A DNA stretch of 56,670 nucleotides from Candidatus Parabeggiatoa sp. nov. 2. Its GTDB lineage: Bacteria; Pseudomonadota; Gammaproteobacteria; Beggiatoales; Beggiatoaceae. Of this stretch, positions 45,003 through 54,525 are shown in pieces. The notes below the pieces were generated by a model, which saw only the letters and a list, made by a program, of their open reading frames with translations, was not told the DNA's origin and did no database searches. Both the position numbers and the translations under genes were made by a program. Position 1 is the first letter of the stretch. Every line of letters begins with the position of its first letter. The DNA lies in the NCBI GenBank assembly GCA_002085445.1, contig NBMI01000105.1, positions 1 to 56,670 of the forward strand, written 5' to 3'.

Positions 45003-45993
45003 GCACTTAACTCAGAAAACTGCCTAACTCACTCATATAACGACGTTTTTTCTCACTGTTCCTCACTGTCAACTCTGTAGACTGAAGTGTTGATAAAAGT
45101 GGGCCAGATTGTCGGATTGATAGGTAAGAGTTTTTCTAAGCGATACTTGAAAACGACTTAGCTCAGAAAACGGCCTAAGTCATAAGAGAGTACAACTAAT
45201 TACGGGCCGATAAACGAATTGACTTATCAACGGTTTTGCGAACGAAAAAACGACTTAACTCAGAAACTTAGGATGACGGGCCGATAAACGAATTGACTTA
45301 TCAACGGTTTTGCGAACGAAAAAACGACTTAGCTCAGAAAACGGCCTAAGTCATAAGAGAGTACAACTAATTACGGGCCGATAAACGAATTGACTTAGCA
45401 ACGGTTTTGCGAACGAAAAAACGACTTAACTCAGAATCTGTGCCGACTCTGTAGACTGAAGTGTTGATAAAAGTGGGCCAGATTGTCGGATTGATAGGTA
45501 AGAGTTTTTCTAAGCGATACTTGAAAACGACTTAATTCAGAAAACGGCCTAAGTCATATAATAGTACTTAGGATGACGGGCCGATAAACGAATTGACTTA
45601 TCAACGGTTTTGTTCACTTAAAAACGACTTAACTCAGAAAACAGCCTAACTCACTCAACTTGAAAACACCGTCTAACGACGTTTTTTCTCAGTGTTCCTC
45701 TGTGTCAACTCTGTCCGTGTTGATAAAAGTGGGCCATGTTGTCGGATTGATAAGTAAGAGTTTTTCTAAGCGATACTTGAAAACGACTTAACTCAGAAAA
45801 TGGCCTAGCTCACTCAACTTGAAAACACCGTCTAACGAAGTTTTTTCTCTGTGTTCCTCAGTGTCAACTCTGTGCCCTCTGTGTTGATAAAAGTGGGCCA
45901 GATTGTCGGATTGATAAGTATGACTCGATCTTCTAGTTTTTAATGAAAACCGGGGTGACAAAGCTTGGCAATGTGGGCCGTTATCAGACTAAC
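45003..45993. repeat. Tandem repeat field
   Basis: About 930 bp of direct repeats of two interleaved units. One has AAAACGACTTAACTCAGAAA, GCCTAAGTCATAAGAGAGTA, ACGGGCCGATAAACGAATTG and ATCAACGGTTTTGCGAACG; the other has AAGTGTTGATAAAAGTGGGC, AGATTGTCGGATTGATAGGT and AAGCGATACTTGAAAACGAC. Four to five rounds are seen. No gene is seen. Confidence 0.92.
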
Positions 45994-46051
45994 TTTGAAC
46001 GAAGTTAAGGCCGCTAAAGAGTTAGACATTGTTTGGAAATAACGACTACAC
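45994..46051 (+). repeat. 58-bp direct repeat, right copy (duplicate of the gcvPB 3' end)
   Basis: Exact copy of 42452-42509, with no gcvPB sequence before it. It closes the 3.5-kb accessory segment. Confidence 0.9.
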
Positions 46052-46073
46052 CGGTTTATATTTAGAGCACTAA

Positions 46074-46102
46074 AAATCCGATGTCTTAAAGACATCGGAT
46101 TT
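46074..46102. terminator. ATCCGATGTC hairpin
   Basis: AAATCCGATGTC / GACATCGGATTT with loop TTAAA and flanking A/T runs, near-identical to the terminator at 27030-27063. It lies 40 nt before dgkA and beyond the right direct repeat, where no other gene needs a terminator; it may have served the original gcvPB end. Confidence 0.7.
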
Positions 46103-46143
46103 TTAAAAAGTTTCATTTTGGGTAATTTTCTGGAGAAACAGCA

Positions 46144-46500
46144 ATGAACCAAAATACCGGATTAACCAGATTAGTTAAAGCCTTTGGCTATTCAATAGCC
46201 GGTTTTAAGGCAGCATGGATTAATGAACAGGCCTTTCGCCAAGAAGTGCTATTATGTATCGTATTGATACCGTTAGCTTTTTGGTTAGGGGACAGCGGCG
46301 TTGAACGAGCGTTATTGATATCGTGCTTGTTATTAGTGTTGATAACGGAATTATTTAACTCCGCTATTGAAGCGGTGGCGGATCGCATTAGTCAGGAAAA
46401 GCATCCGCTGATTGGGCGTGCCAAAGATATTGGCTCGGCGGCAGTATTCATTGCCCTGTGCTATACCGTTTTGGTATGGGGATTGGTGTTATGGCCGTAA
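46144..46500 (+). CDS. dgkA: Diacylglycerol kinase
   Basis: This 118-aa trimeric membrane enzyme phosphorylates diacylglycerol to phosphatidate. The family signature ELFNSAIEAVADRISQEKHP followed by IGRAKDIGSAAVFIAL is complete, and three membrane helices can be drawn (about 34-50, 55-72, 98-117). GGAG lies 9 nt upstream of the ATG. Length is typical. Confidence 0.95.
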   Translation: MNQNTGLTRLVKAFGYSIAGFKAAWINEQAFRQEVLLCIVLIPLAFWLGDSGVERALLISCLLLVLITELFNSAIEAVADRISQEKHPLIGRAKDIGSAAVFIALCYTVLVWGLVLWP

Positions 46501-47463
46501 TTCCAGTTATCAGTTCGCTGGAATCAGTTTTTGCTTTAAAAAACGGGAACACAGAAATCAGTTACCTGTTACCAATTGAGTATACTGATAGTACAACGGA
46601 TACTGATAGTACAACGGATACGCTTTCCGAAACGGATTTTTTAAGTAGGCACGCTTATTGACGGTTTGTAGTAGTCGCCTTAGCGACTCACAAGCCGCTC
46701 GTTATATTAAAAGACTTTTGTTTACCCACTTATCTGCTTTCGGATTGAAAGTCAATAAAAATACGGGTTTTCGCAATAGCGCAAAATAAAGCAGTAATCG
46801 TTTCTAGATTTTTCGTCCTGAAAAGCGGCCTTTCTGCCGAATTTTGCGGTATTGCGGTTTTTCTAAACCAAACGGGTCAATTTTTATGTTCACCCGCATA
46901 TGTACATTCCGTATATCGAGCAAAACTCATTCGCCGTTTCCTATTCGCTATTCACTATTCGCCGTTTGAAAAGAGGCAGGAAGTCAGGTGGGATAAAAGT
47001 GGGGTGATGAAACGTAAACGACGAGAACGAAGTAAACGAAACGAACTAACTACGCTTTGCTCCGTTTACTCCGTTTACCGAAGGGAAGCCTTGCTGATTG
47101 CTAAGGATCGAAGAAAAATTAATTTCCCCAAAATAGGTATAGTGCCCTTTAGGGTACTTTAGCTTTTAGACAACTGCTTTAGCTGTTTTGGTAAGTTATT
47201 TTTTAGCAGATACTAATGAAAATAGGGTTATTTAACTGACTATTTTTAAAAATATTTTTAAAAGCGGAATAGGGCTCAATTTTTTGGTGGCTCAAAGAAC
47301 CTGAGTCAAGCACCACCCCAAGGTGAAAGTGTAAAAAGCAATTACCAATTACCTATTACCAATGACCAATGAAAATTTTTTAAAAATGTATTGGCTTTTT
47401 CTGATGAACATGATAGAATGCGCACCCTCTTTAGCTAGGCAGTCCAAATAGCCTAGTGTCAAA
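46501..47463. repeat. Repeat-rich spacer between dgkA and the tRNA
   Basis: Contains ACTGATAGTACAACGGAT duplicated (46582-46620), the GTCGCCTTAGCGAC block with AAAAGACTTTTGTTTACCCA near 46665-46725, the MITE-like element at 46772-46856, GTAAACGACGAGAACGAAGT repeats near 47010, and a CCCTTTAGGG hairpin near 47150. TTGGCTTTTTCTGATGAACATGATAGAATG-type spacing upstream of the tRNA (-35 TTGGCT at about 47390, -10 TAGAAT at about 47413) is a plausible promoter. Confidence 0.6.
46772..46856. mobile_element. MITE-like element with 16-bp inverted ends (copy 2)
   Basis: CGCAATAGCGCAAAAT...ATTTTGCGGTATTGCG, 85 bp. The ends and the AAAGCGGCCTTTCTGCCGAA interior are shared with 23114-23205; the copies differ in the middle, where a few bases are missing here. 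Confidence 0.75.
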
Positions 47464-47540
47464 GGGCCTGTAGCTCAGTTGGTCAGAGCGATCGACTCAT
47501 AATCGATTGGTCGTAGGTTCAAGTCCTACCAGGCCCACCA
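47464..47540 (+). tRNA. tRNA with CAU anticodon (Met or lysidine-Ile2), CCA encoded
   Basis: 77 nt including CCA. Acceptor GGGCCTG/CAGGCCC, D stem GCTC/GAGC, anticodon stem ATCGA/TCGAT with loop CTCATAA (anticodon CAT), T stem GTAGG/CCTAC. All stems pair fully. CAU is read by elongator Met, initiator Met, or Ile2 after lysidine modification; the D loop and acceptor exclude the initiator pattern, and the TTGGTC variable region leans toward Ile2, but this is not decisive. Confidence 0.92.
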
Positions 47541-47568
47541 TTCCCTATTCCCCATTCCCCATTTCCAT

Positions 47569-48870
47569 TTAGGCCGAGCGTTCCTCCATAGGCGTATAAT
47601 CCCGCAGTGCGGCCCCAGTATACAACTGGCGTGGACGACCAATCCTCACAACTGGCTCATTCATCATTTCCATCCATTGTGCCACCCAGCCGACAGTGCG
47701 TGCCACGGCAAACATGACCGTAAACATATTTAATGGAATACCCAAGGCACTGAGGATAGTCCCAGAATAAAAGTCAACATTCGGGTACAGTTTGCGTTCA
47801 ATAAAATAGTCATCAGAAAGCGCAATTCGCTCCAATTCCATCGCAATTTCAAACAAGGGCTGTTTTTCAGCATCCAGTTCTTCCAACAATTGATGGCAAA
47901 TTTTCCGAATAATCTTGGCACGCGGATCGTAGTTTTTATAAACACGATGTCCAAAACCCATAAGCCGCTGATAACTATCCTTGTCCTTGAACTTGTTGAT
48001 GTAGTGAGGAATGTTTTTCGGGTGCTCAATTTCTTTCAACATCCGAATAACGGCCTCATTTGCGCCACCATGTGCCGGCCCCCACAGCGTCGCAATTCCC
48101 CCCGCCACGCAAGAAAAAGGATGGGCTTGTGAACTGCCGGCCAAGCGTACTGTTGAAGTACTGGCATTTTGTTCATGGTCAGCATGCAAAATCAACACGG
48201 TTTCCAACGCTTTAATAGCGGTTTCATTAAACTGATAAGGTTCTGTCGGTACAGCGAACATCATGTGCATGAAATTCTCGACATAACCTAAGTCATTGCG
48301 TGGATAAACGTAAGGATGACCCATCAAATACTTGTAACTGTTAGCCGCAATCGTTGGCATTTTGGCAACCAGGCGCAAGGCACTCTTACTGCGATGTTCA
48401 GGATTTTTAATATCCATCGCATCATAATAGTAACTCGACAACGCACCGACGACACCCACGAGCATTGCCATGGGATGAGCACTATCTCTAAAGCCGCTGT
48501 AAAAACGCTGCAATCCTTCATTTAACAGGGTGTGTTGGCGAATGGAAGCGTTGAAATTATCCATTTGTTCGCTCGTCGGCAATTCACCGTATAACAATAA
48601 ATAACACACTTCCAGATAACTACTTTTTTCAGCCAACTGATCAATGGGATAGCCACGATACAACAAAATGCCTTGTTCACCGTCAACAAAGGTGATAGTA
48701 CTTTCGCAACTGGCCGTAGTCATAAAGGCCGGGTCAAAAGTAAACATGCCCAATTCCTTGGGTAAAGCTTGGCAATCAATAACAGGGGGCCCATGTGTTC
48801 CTCTTTTAATCGGACATTCAATGGATTTTCCAGTGCTGTTATCAGTAATTGTGACTGTGTCCTTGCTCAT
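47569..48870 (-). CDS. gltA: Citrate synthase (type II)
   Basis: This 433-aa enzyme condenses oxaloacetate and acetyl-CoA in the TCA cycle. Active-site parts are clear: [47 protein letters not shown], and [20 protein letters not shown]. The N-terminal domain [16 protein letters not shown] with [20 protein letters not shown] is of the hexameric, NADH-sensitive proteobacterial type. It is convergent with the tRNA gene only 28 bp away. Confidence 0.96.
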   Translation of the reverse strand: MSKDTVTITDNSTGKSIECPIKRGTHGPPVIDCQALPKELGMFTFDPAFMTTASCESTITFVDGEQGILLYRGYPIDQLAEKSSYLEVCYLLLYGELPTSEQMDNFNASIRQHTLLNEGLQRFYSGFRDSAHPMAMLVGVVGALSSYYYDAMDIKNPEHRSKSALRLVAKMPTIAANSYKYLMGHPYVYPRNDLGYVENFMHMMFAVPTEPYQFNETAIKALETVLILHADHEQNASTSTVRLAGSSQAHPFSCVAGGIATLWGPAHGGANEAVIRMLKEIEHPKNIPHYINKFKDKDSYQRLMGFGHRVYKNYDPRAKIIRKICHQLLEELDAEKQPLFEIAMELERIALSDDYFIERKLYPNVDFYSGTILSALGIPLNMFTVMFAVARTVGWVAQWMEMMNEPVVRIGRPRQLYTGAALRDYTPMEERSA

Positions 48871-49059
48871 TTATTTGTAACCCCCTTTGTTAGGTTGTCT
48901 ATGTTTTGGTCATCGGTCATTGTCCATTGGTTAAAGCCAAGGGCGATGCCCCTGGCTATATTAATCTCGTACCAAAGGGGCTTTCCTTGTTAACTTCTAT
49001 TAGCCCCTTCGGTATGTATTATTAAAGCCAGGGGCAACACCCCTAGAACCTGGAAGAAG
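48871..49059. repeat. Spacer with the GCCCCTGGCT dispersed repeat
   Basis: Contains GCCAAGGGCGATGCCCCTGG with ATTAATCTCGTACCAAAGGG, and the inverted form TTAAAGCCAGGGGCAACACC. The same repeat family is seen at 9766, 27780, 30770 and 54300-54500. Confidence 0.7.
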
Positions 49060-49644
49060 TCATTTTTCATTCTCTTCAGCATGTCCCCGCAACGCGTCTA
49101 TCAGCAACATGACTGCTCCCACACTGATGGCACTGTCAGCAATATTAAACACCGGCCAATGCATTTGTTGATAGTATATATCAATAAAATCAACAACGTA
49201 TCCATACATCGCCCTATCCATCACATTGCCTAATGCACCACCAAGTATCAAAGCGAGCGCACAAGCTAACCAACGTTGTTGACGTTCAAGGCGGCTCAGC
49301 CATACCACTATCACACCACTGATCAATATCGCCAGCCCACTCAAGAACCAGCGTTGCCAACCGCTTGCATCCGCCAAAAAGCTCCATGCGGCCCCCTCAT
49401 TGTGTACCAATCTCAAATCAAAAAACGGTAGCACGGCAATGGACTGGTGCAACTCCAAGGTTGCACTCACCCACACTTTAGTCACTTGATCTAGCACCAC
49501 GACTAATAGCGATAACCATAACCATATTAACGCATTTGCATTGCTTGGTTGCCAAGGGGATTTTTTATCATCTCTTTTTAGAGCTGAATTGTTATTCCCC
49601 CCAGTTTTTATAAAACCGGGGGGCTGGGAAGATTTTTCACGCAT
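49060..49644 (-). CDS. lspA: Lipoprotein signal peptidase
   Basis: About 194 aa from the ATG at 49644, which overlaps the ileS stop by 8 nt (ATGCGTGA), a classic coupled arrangement. This inner-membrane aspartyl protease cleaves lipoprotein signal peptides. The catalytic Asp residues are in [15 protein letters not shown] and [11 protein letters not shown], and four membrane helices are visible; DQVTKVWV is the conserved first-helix end. The protein is ~30 residues longer than usual at the N-terminus; the extra part ([20 protein letters not shown]) is read from a palindrome, CCCCCAG...CCGGGGGG, at 49597-49624. Confidence 0.93.
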   Translation of the reverse strand: MREKSSQPPGFIKTGGNNNSALKRDDKKSPWQPSNANALIWLWLSLLVVVLDQVTKVWVSATLELHQSIAVLPFFDLRLVHNEGAAWSFLADASGWQRWFLSGLAILISGVIVVWLSRLERQQRWLACALALILGGALGNVMDRAMYGYVVDFIDIYYQQMHWPVFNIADSAISVGAVMLLIDALRGHAEENEK

Positions 49645-52513
49645 AACGACGTTGCTCACCTTTACCCACGACATTTTCTACACAACGCCCACACAATTCG
49701 GGGTGTTCAGGATGTGTACCGACATCTTCACGATGATGCCAACAGCGTACACATTTTGGATGTTGAGACGGCTTGGCTTCAAGCCAGAAACCCTCACACG
49801 CCACTGCATGTTCAGGTTTGTCACCGGCTTTATGTACTCGTGCGTAAGAAGTAATAAACACAAAGCGTAATTCATCGTCAAAAGCCGTCAACTGTGTATA
49901 AAGCGCGTCGTCACAATAAATATCCACTTCGGCATCTAAAGATGCCCCGATGGCCTCGGCAACGCGCAGTTTTTCCAATTCCTTGTTGACGGTTTCACGC
50001 ACTTCAATAACTTTTTCCAAATTTTTCCTTTCCTCATCGGAATACGAAAACAACCCTTCATACCACGTTTCCAACAACACAGATTCACTGCGTTTGCTCG
50101 GCATATAGCGCCAAATATCCTCGGCCGTAAAACTGAGCAGGGGCGCAAGCCAGCGCACTAAGGCTTCAACAATGTGATAGAGCGCCGTTTGTGCCGAGCG
50201 GCGAGCAAGACTATTGGTTTGGCAAGTGTATTGACGATCTTTAATAATATCAAGATAAAGACTGCCCATGTCCACCGTGCAAAAATGGTGGAGTTTTTGA
50301 TAAACCAAATGAAACTGATAAGTCTCGTAGCCGCTAAGAATTTCTTGTTGTAAGCGAAAAGCGCGATCCACCGCCCAACGATCCAAGGCTAACATCTCTT
50401 CTGGCGCTACGCCGTCCGTGTCGGGATTAAAATCGTGCAAATTGGCGAGTAAAAATCGCGCCGTATTGCGTAACCGTCGATAGGCATCCGCAATCCGCTT
50501 TAAAATTTCATTGGATACCGACAGCTCTCCGCGATAATCGGTGGCAGCCACCCACAAGCGCAAAATATCCGCCCCTAATGTTTTAATGACTTTTTGCGGT
50601 GCCACCACATTGCCCTTGGATTTGGACATTTTTTCGCCCTTGGCATCCACGGTGAAACCGTGTGTCAGTACCTCTTTATAAGGCGGTGCGCCATCGCGCA
50701 TGGCAACGGAAGTCAACAGCGAGGCTTGAAACCAGCCGCGATGTTGATCGGAACCTTCCAAATACAAATCCGCCGGCACACGCCGTTTGGCATGATTCTC
50801 CAAAATCGTCGCGTGAGTCACGCCAGAATCAAACCAGACATCTAGCGTATCAGTTACTTTATCATAATCGGCCGCCTCCTCTGCCAACAATTCGGCCGGA
50901 TCGAGTTCAAACCACGCATCAATGCCGCTTTGTTCAACGCGCTGCGCTACCGCTTCAATCAACTCAGACGTGCGTGGATGCAATTCTCCGGTGTTTTTAT
51001 GCAGTAGTAACGTGATAGGCACACCCCAATGGCGTTGCCGCGAGATACACCAATCGGGACGATTAGCAACCATGCCTTCAATGCGTTGCAAGCCCCAATC
51101 CGGTATCCAAGTCACTGTTTTTATGGCTTCTTTTGCCTGTTGCCGTAGGCCCAGCTTATCCATGCTAATAAACCACTGTGGCGTCGCACGGAAAATAATA
51201 GGCGTTTTATGCCGCCAACAGTGCGGATAACTATGGCGAATGCGATGCTCATGCACCAACTTACCACGCGCTTTGAGAACATCTATTACATGTTCATTGG
51301 CCGTAAAAACATGTTCACCGCCGAAAAATTGGGTATCCGGTAAAAAGTTACCTTTTTCGTCTACCGGATTATCGACCGGCAAACCGTAACGTTGGCCCAC
51401 CACATAGTCATCTTGACCATGTCCGGGTGCCGTGTGTACCGCGCCAGTTCCCGCCTCGGTGGTAACATGTTCGCCCAGAATAATCGGCACCTGACGGTCA
51501 TAAAACGGATGTTGTAACTGCAAACCTTCCAAGTCTTTACCTTGACAATAGGCCACCACATGATAATGTTCATTGCCATAACGAAACATCGTATCCTTGA
51601 GCAAGGCCTCCGCGACAATGAGACGCTCCGGCCCATATTGGCCTTCTTCACATTGCACGACGGAATATTCAAGCTTAGGATGCAGCGCCACCGCTTGATT
51701 AGCGGGTAAAGTCCAAGGCGTGGTTGTCCAAATGACTATCGACAACGGCCCCGAGCCGAGACGCTCTGGGGCATGATGACAACGTGCCAACAAAACCTCT
51801 TCATTGACGACGGTAAAGCGTACATCAATTGCCATGGACTCTTTGTCTTCATATTCAACTTCCGCCTCTGCTAACGCGGAGCTACAATCGCTGCACCAAT
51901 GCACCGGCTTAAAGCCTTTATCCAAATGCCCCGCGGCGATAATCCGTCCCAACGCACGGATAATATTGGCCTCGGTTTTATAATCCATTGTTAAATAAGG
52001 ATTATCCCAATCGCCAATAACGCCTAATCTTTTAAAATCAATGCGTTGTTTATCGACTTGTCGTTTTGCATACTCACGACAGGCATGACGAAATTGGCGG
52101 GCATCTAAATCTCCCTTGCCTCCCCTTTGCGAAAGGGGAGAATCAGCCCCCCTTTGTTTCTGTGTGGAATGGAGGGATTTACCGTGTTGTTTTTCAACCT
52201 CTAATTCAATAGGCAATCCATGACAATCCCACCCCGGCACATAAGGCGCATCAAAGCCACTCAGAGTCCGTGCCTTGACAATGATGTCCTTAAGGATTTT
52301 GTTGATGGCATGACCAATATGAATATCGCCATTAGCGTAAGGGGGGCCGTCGTGCAAGATAAAAGTTGGGCAGCCTTGTCGCTGTTGTCGAAGCCGTTGA
52401 TATAATTCTAGGTTTTCCCAATGTTTCAGAATGTCTGGCTCACGTTTGGATAAGTTGCCTCGCATGGGAAAATCCGTTTTAGGTAAATTTAAAGTATTTT
52501 TATAGTTGCTCAC
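49637..52513 (-). CDS. ileS: Isoleucyl-tRNA synthetase
   Basis: This 958-aa class-I synthetase has the HIGH motif in [16 protein letters not shown] (57-72), [10 protein letters not shown], the editing domain (about 200-400), the KMSKS motif in [10 protein letters not shown] (about 625), and a C-terminal zinc site [20 protein letters not shown] then CGRC. Between VEKQHGK and [13 protein letters not shown] the protein carries about 24 extra residues (113-136, with [11 protein letters not shown]) that other IleS proteins lack. They are encoded by a 74-bp palindromic element at 52107-52180, inserted in frame. lspA follows with an overlap. Confidence 0.97.
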   Translation of the reverse strand: MSNYKNTLNLPKTDFPMRGNLSKREPDILKHWENLELYQRLRQQRQGCPTFILHDGPPYANGDIHIGHAINKILKDIIVKARTLSGFDAPYVPGWDCHGLPIELEVEKQHGKSLHSTQKQRGADSPLSQRGGKGDLDARQFRHACREYAKRQVDKQRIDFKRLGVIGDWDNPYLTMDYKTEANIIRALGRIIAAGHLDKGFKPVHWCSDCSSALAEAEVEYEDKESMAIDVRFTVVNEEVLLARCHHAPERLGSGPLSIVIWTTTPWTLPANQAVALHPKLEYSVVQCEEGQYGPERLIVAEALLKDTMFRYGNEHYHVVAYCQGKDLEGLQLQHPFYDRQVPIILGEHVTTEAGTGAVHTAPGHGQDDYVVGQRYGLPVDNPVDEKGNFLPDTQFFGGEHVFTANEHVIDVLKARGKLVHEHRIRHSYPHCWRHKTPIIFRATPQWFISMDKLGLRQQAKEAIKTVTWIPDWGLQRIEGMVANRPDWCISRQRHWGVPITLLLHKNTGELHPRTSELIEAVAQRVEQSGIDAWFELDPAELLAEEAADYDKVTDTLDVWFDSGVTHATILENHAKRRVPADLYLEGSDQHRGWFQASLLTSVAMRDGAPPYKEVLTHGFTVDAKGEKMSKSKGNVVAPQKVIKTLGADILRLWVAATDYRGELSVSNEILKRIADAYRRLRNTARFLLANLHDFNPDTDGVAPEEMLALDRWAVDRAFRLQQEILSGYETYQFHLVYQKLHHFCTVDMGSLYLDIIKDRQYTCQTNSLARRSAQTALYHIVEALVRWLAPLLSFTAEDIWRYMPSKRSESVLLETWYEGLFSYSDEERKNLEKVIEVRETVNKELEKLRVAEAIGASLDAEVDIYCDDALYTQLTAFDDELRFVFITSYARVHKAGDKPEHAVACEGFWLEAKPSQHPKCVRCWHHREDVGTHPEHPELCGRCVENVVGKGEQRRYA
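52107..52180 (-). repeat. Palindromic element inserted in frame in ileS
   Basis: 74 bp with inverted ends AAATCCCTCC / GGGAGATTT and an inner hairpin CTCCCCTTTCGCAAAGGGGA. Reading through in the ileS frame adds about 24 residues without a stop, between conserved blocks of the catalytic domain. Confidence 0.85.
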
Positions 52514-52722
52514 GGTTTTCTCGTTACCAAAAATCGTTGTTGTTACAGTTGTACTTCTAAAGTCTCAGGTTTATCGGTGAAATCTCGGTGAAACTCAGTG
52601 TAGCTCCGTGTCTGAAGTGTTGAAGCGTTAAAAACTGATAGAAGGTAACCGTTTTTCTTGCCGGCCACAAAATACGACGACGGTGGGCAACACCTACAAA
52701 AGAACTAAGTAATTCATCAATA

Positions 52723-54039
52723 ATGATTAGTTTACAGCATACTAACAATTTGTATAAATATGATGAAGTGATTTCCGCGTTACAAAAAAGCATTCGGCGC
52801 TGCCAAGCCACGGAGGCCTTATTTTGGGCAGGTGAATTAGAAAATAGTCACTATGGCAAGGCGATGTATAACCGCCTTTTCACCATCATCGCAGAAGATA
52901 TTAGTATTGCCGAACCGGCCCTGTGCGTCAATTTATATAAATTGTATAATCAATGGTTAATTGACAGAAAAAATAAAGCTTATGATAAGGCCAAATACAT
53001 CAGTATTAAGGCTATCATTATGTTAAGTCATGCCTATAAAAATAGAATGGTTAATCATGGCTTACTGTATGTCACGTCCTTTATTACGCCGCCCAATCCG
53101 GTACAATCTTACCCCAAACCGATTTCTTTAGCATTAATTGATAAACTTCTGCCACCCACTTTATTTAAGGATAACAATACTTTAGACATCAAATCGGCCC
53201 TGATTCAATTTGCAGCGGCATTAGAACAAAAGGATGAACTCAATGCCTTATTTTTTGGTAATCTCATCAACACCCAGTGGCATTGTGAAGATAATCGTCG
53301 CTTGTTAGAGACGTATTTGCAAACGAAAATCGTCGGTAGTTCCAAGAAATTAGGCCAAAATGCCAGTTTATATAGTTGGTATTTAATATTGTCTTTGGCG
53401 AAAGAGAAAAAAGTGTTATATGAGATTATCAAAACATTATATTTTTTGTACGTCAAAGATTTGGGCGCGACGCGGTTAAATTTAGCGTTAGCCATTGTCT
53501 TATGGGTAAGACAGGATAAGATCGATTTTACGACTTGCTCAATCCCACAAAACGTGACGGCGCATTATAAAGAAATTTATTTCAACGAGTTTACTGATAT
53601 TTTACCAAGAAGACAGTTGGAGGTGCCAGATTATGCCTTGGATAAACACACCTGCCGGGGCAAAGGTTCTGGCAGTAACAATATTCATCTACTCCATCAA
53701 CAAGCCGCTAAACGAAATATAGACACGAGGCAGTGGGCAGCGTCAGAAATTCAGAAATCGCACGGCGATTACAAACATTTTGCCGCCTATTATGATGAAA
53801 CCTTAAAAAAACATTCTCGGATAAGTCATTTCTTTGATGTCGCAGCAGTGATTACTAAACGGAGAGAGGGTATGCAAGGCATTGATAATTATGCTGAAAA
53901 AGCGAGAACGTACTATTTGGCGATTGAGAGAAAATACGGCTATCGGCAAGCTAAATCGACTCAAATCGAAGCGAAAAATTCTCCGTTACTTTTACAAAAT
54001 CAACATTTGTGGCAAGTCCTCCAGCCAGCCAATCGCTAA
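52723..54039 (+). CDS. Hypothetical protein resembling a stand-alone RarA/MgsA C-terminal domain
   Basis: This 438-aa protein begins YKYDEVISALQKSIRRCQAT EALFWAGELE-like (in parts: KYDEVISALQKSIRR, 12-26; ATEALFWAGELENS, 29-42), then RLFTIIAEDISIAEPAL (51-67). This resembles the helical domain after the ATPase in RarA/MgsA (YDLISAxxKSxRG, ALYWLARML, ASEDIGLADP). No Walker motifs are present, so the AAA+ part is absent. A second conserved-looking segment, DYALDKHTCRGKGSGSNN, lies at about 303-320. I do not know the family's function; a replication or repair adaptor role is an inference. Together with the next gene it forms a two-gene group of unknown role. Confidence 0.65.
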   Translation: MISLQHTNNLYKYDEVISALQKSIRRCQATEALFWAGELENSHYGKAMYNRLFTIIAEDISIAEPALCVNLYKLYNQWLIDRKNKAYDKAKYISIKAIIMLSHAYKNRMVNHGLLYVTSFITPPNPVQSYPKPISLALIDKLLPPTLFKDNNTLDIKSALIQFAAALEQKDELNALFFGNLINTQWHCEDNRRLLETYLQTKIVGSSKKLGQNASLYSWYLILSLAKEKKVLYEIIKTLYFLYVKDLGATRLNLALAIVLWVRQDKIDFTTCSIPQNVTAHYKEIYFNEFTDILPRRQLEVPDYALDKHTCRGKGSGSNNIHLLHQQAAKRNIDTRQWAASEIQKSHGDYKHFAAYYDETLKKHSRISHFFDVAAVITKRREGMQGIDNYAEKARTYYLAIERKYGYRQAKSTQIEAKNSPLLLQNQHLWQVLQPANR

Positions 54040-54525
54040 AGTAGCCAGGGGCGGTGCCTGGGGTGTTAAATCTGTTGCCAAAACCTTGATCATTTTTCAC
54101 CCTCGTTTTGTTCTGTGTGCCGATGAGAATCCCAACCCCGATAGGGGTTGAATTTGAATAGCTTAAGGAAAACCTGGGGAAGGGCCGATGAGGGCCCCAA
54201 CCCCGATAGGGGTTGAATGTGGATATGGAATAAAAATAGGGTGAAAAAAACGAGCAAAATCAACCCATATTTAACACCCCAGGCGGTGCCCCTTTTTATA
54301 TTAAGATCGCCCCAAAGGGGCTAAAAGCCAGGGGCGGTGCCCCTGGCTATATTAAGATCGCCCCAAAGGGGCTATATTAAAATCGCCCCAAAGGGGCTGA
54401 CTTTAAACTCTATTAGCCCCTTCGGTAAGTATTATTAAAGCCTGGGGCAACGCCCCAGGCCAACCAACGCCCCTGGCGGTGCGGTGCCCCTTTTTATATT
54501 AATCGAATGTTTGAACTAAAATACA
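54040..54525. repeat. Dispersed hairpin repeats between the two orphan genes
   Basis: Two AACCCCGATAGGGGTTGAAT hairpins (about 54134 and 54202) and several units GCCAGGGGCGGTGCCCCTGG plus AAGATCGCCCCAAAGGGGCT (54260-54450), with an inverted GCCCCAGGC copy near 54440-54460. No gene is seen. Confidence 0.85.

Noticed and set aside
45003-45945. Possible CRISPR array
   Set aside because: The sequence between recurring motifs is itself repeated, so there are no unique spacers.
46458-46661. 67-codon frame overlapping the dgkA end
   Set aside because: Out-of-frame reading of dgkA followed by ACTGATAGTACAACGG repeats (TDSTTDTDSTTDT).
54120-54220. AACCCCGATAGGGGTTGAAT as a CRISPR repeat
   Set aside because: Only two copies about 68 bp apart, and the motif is part of the dispersed GGGGTTGGGG repeat seen elsewhere.
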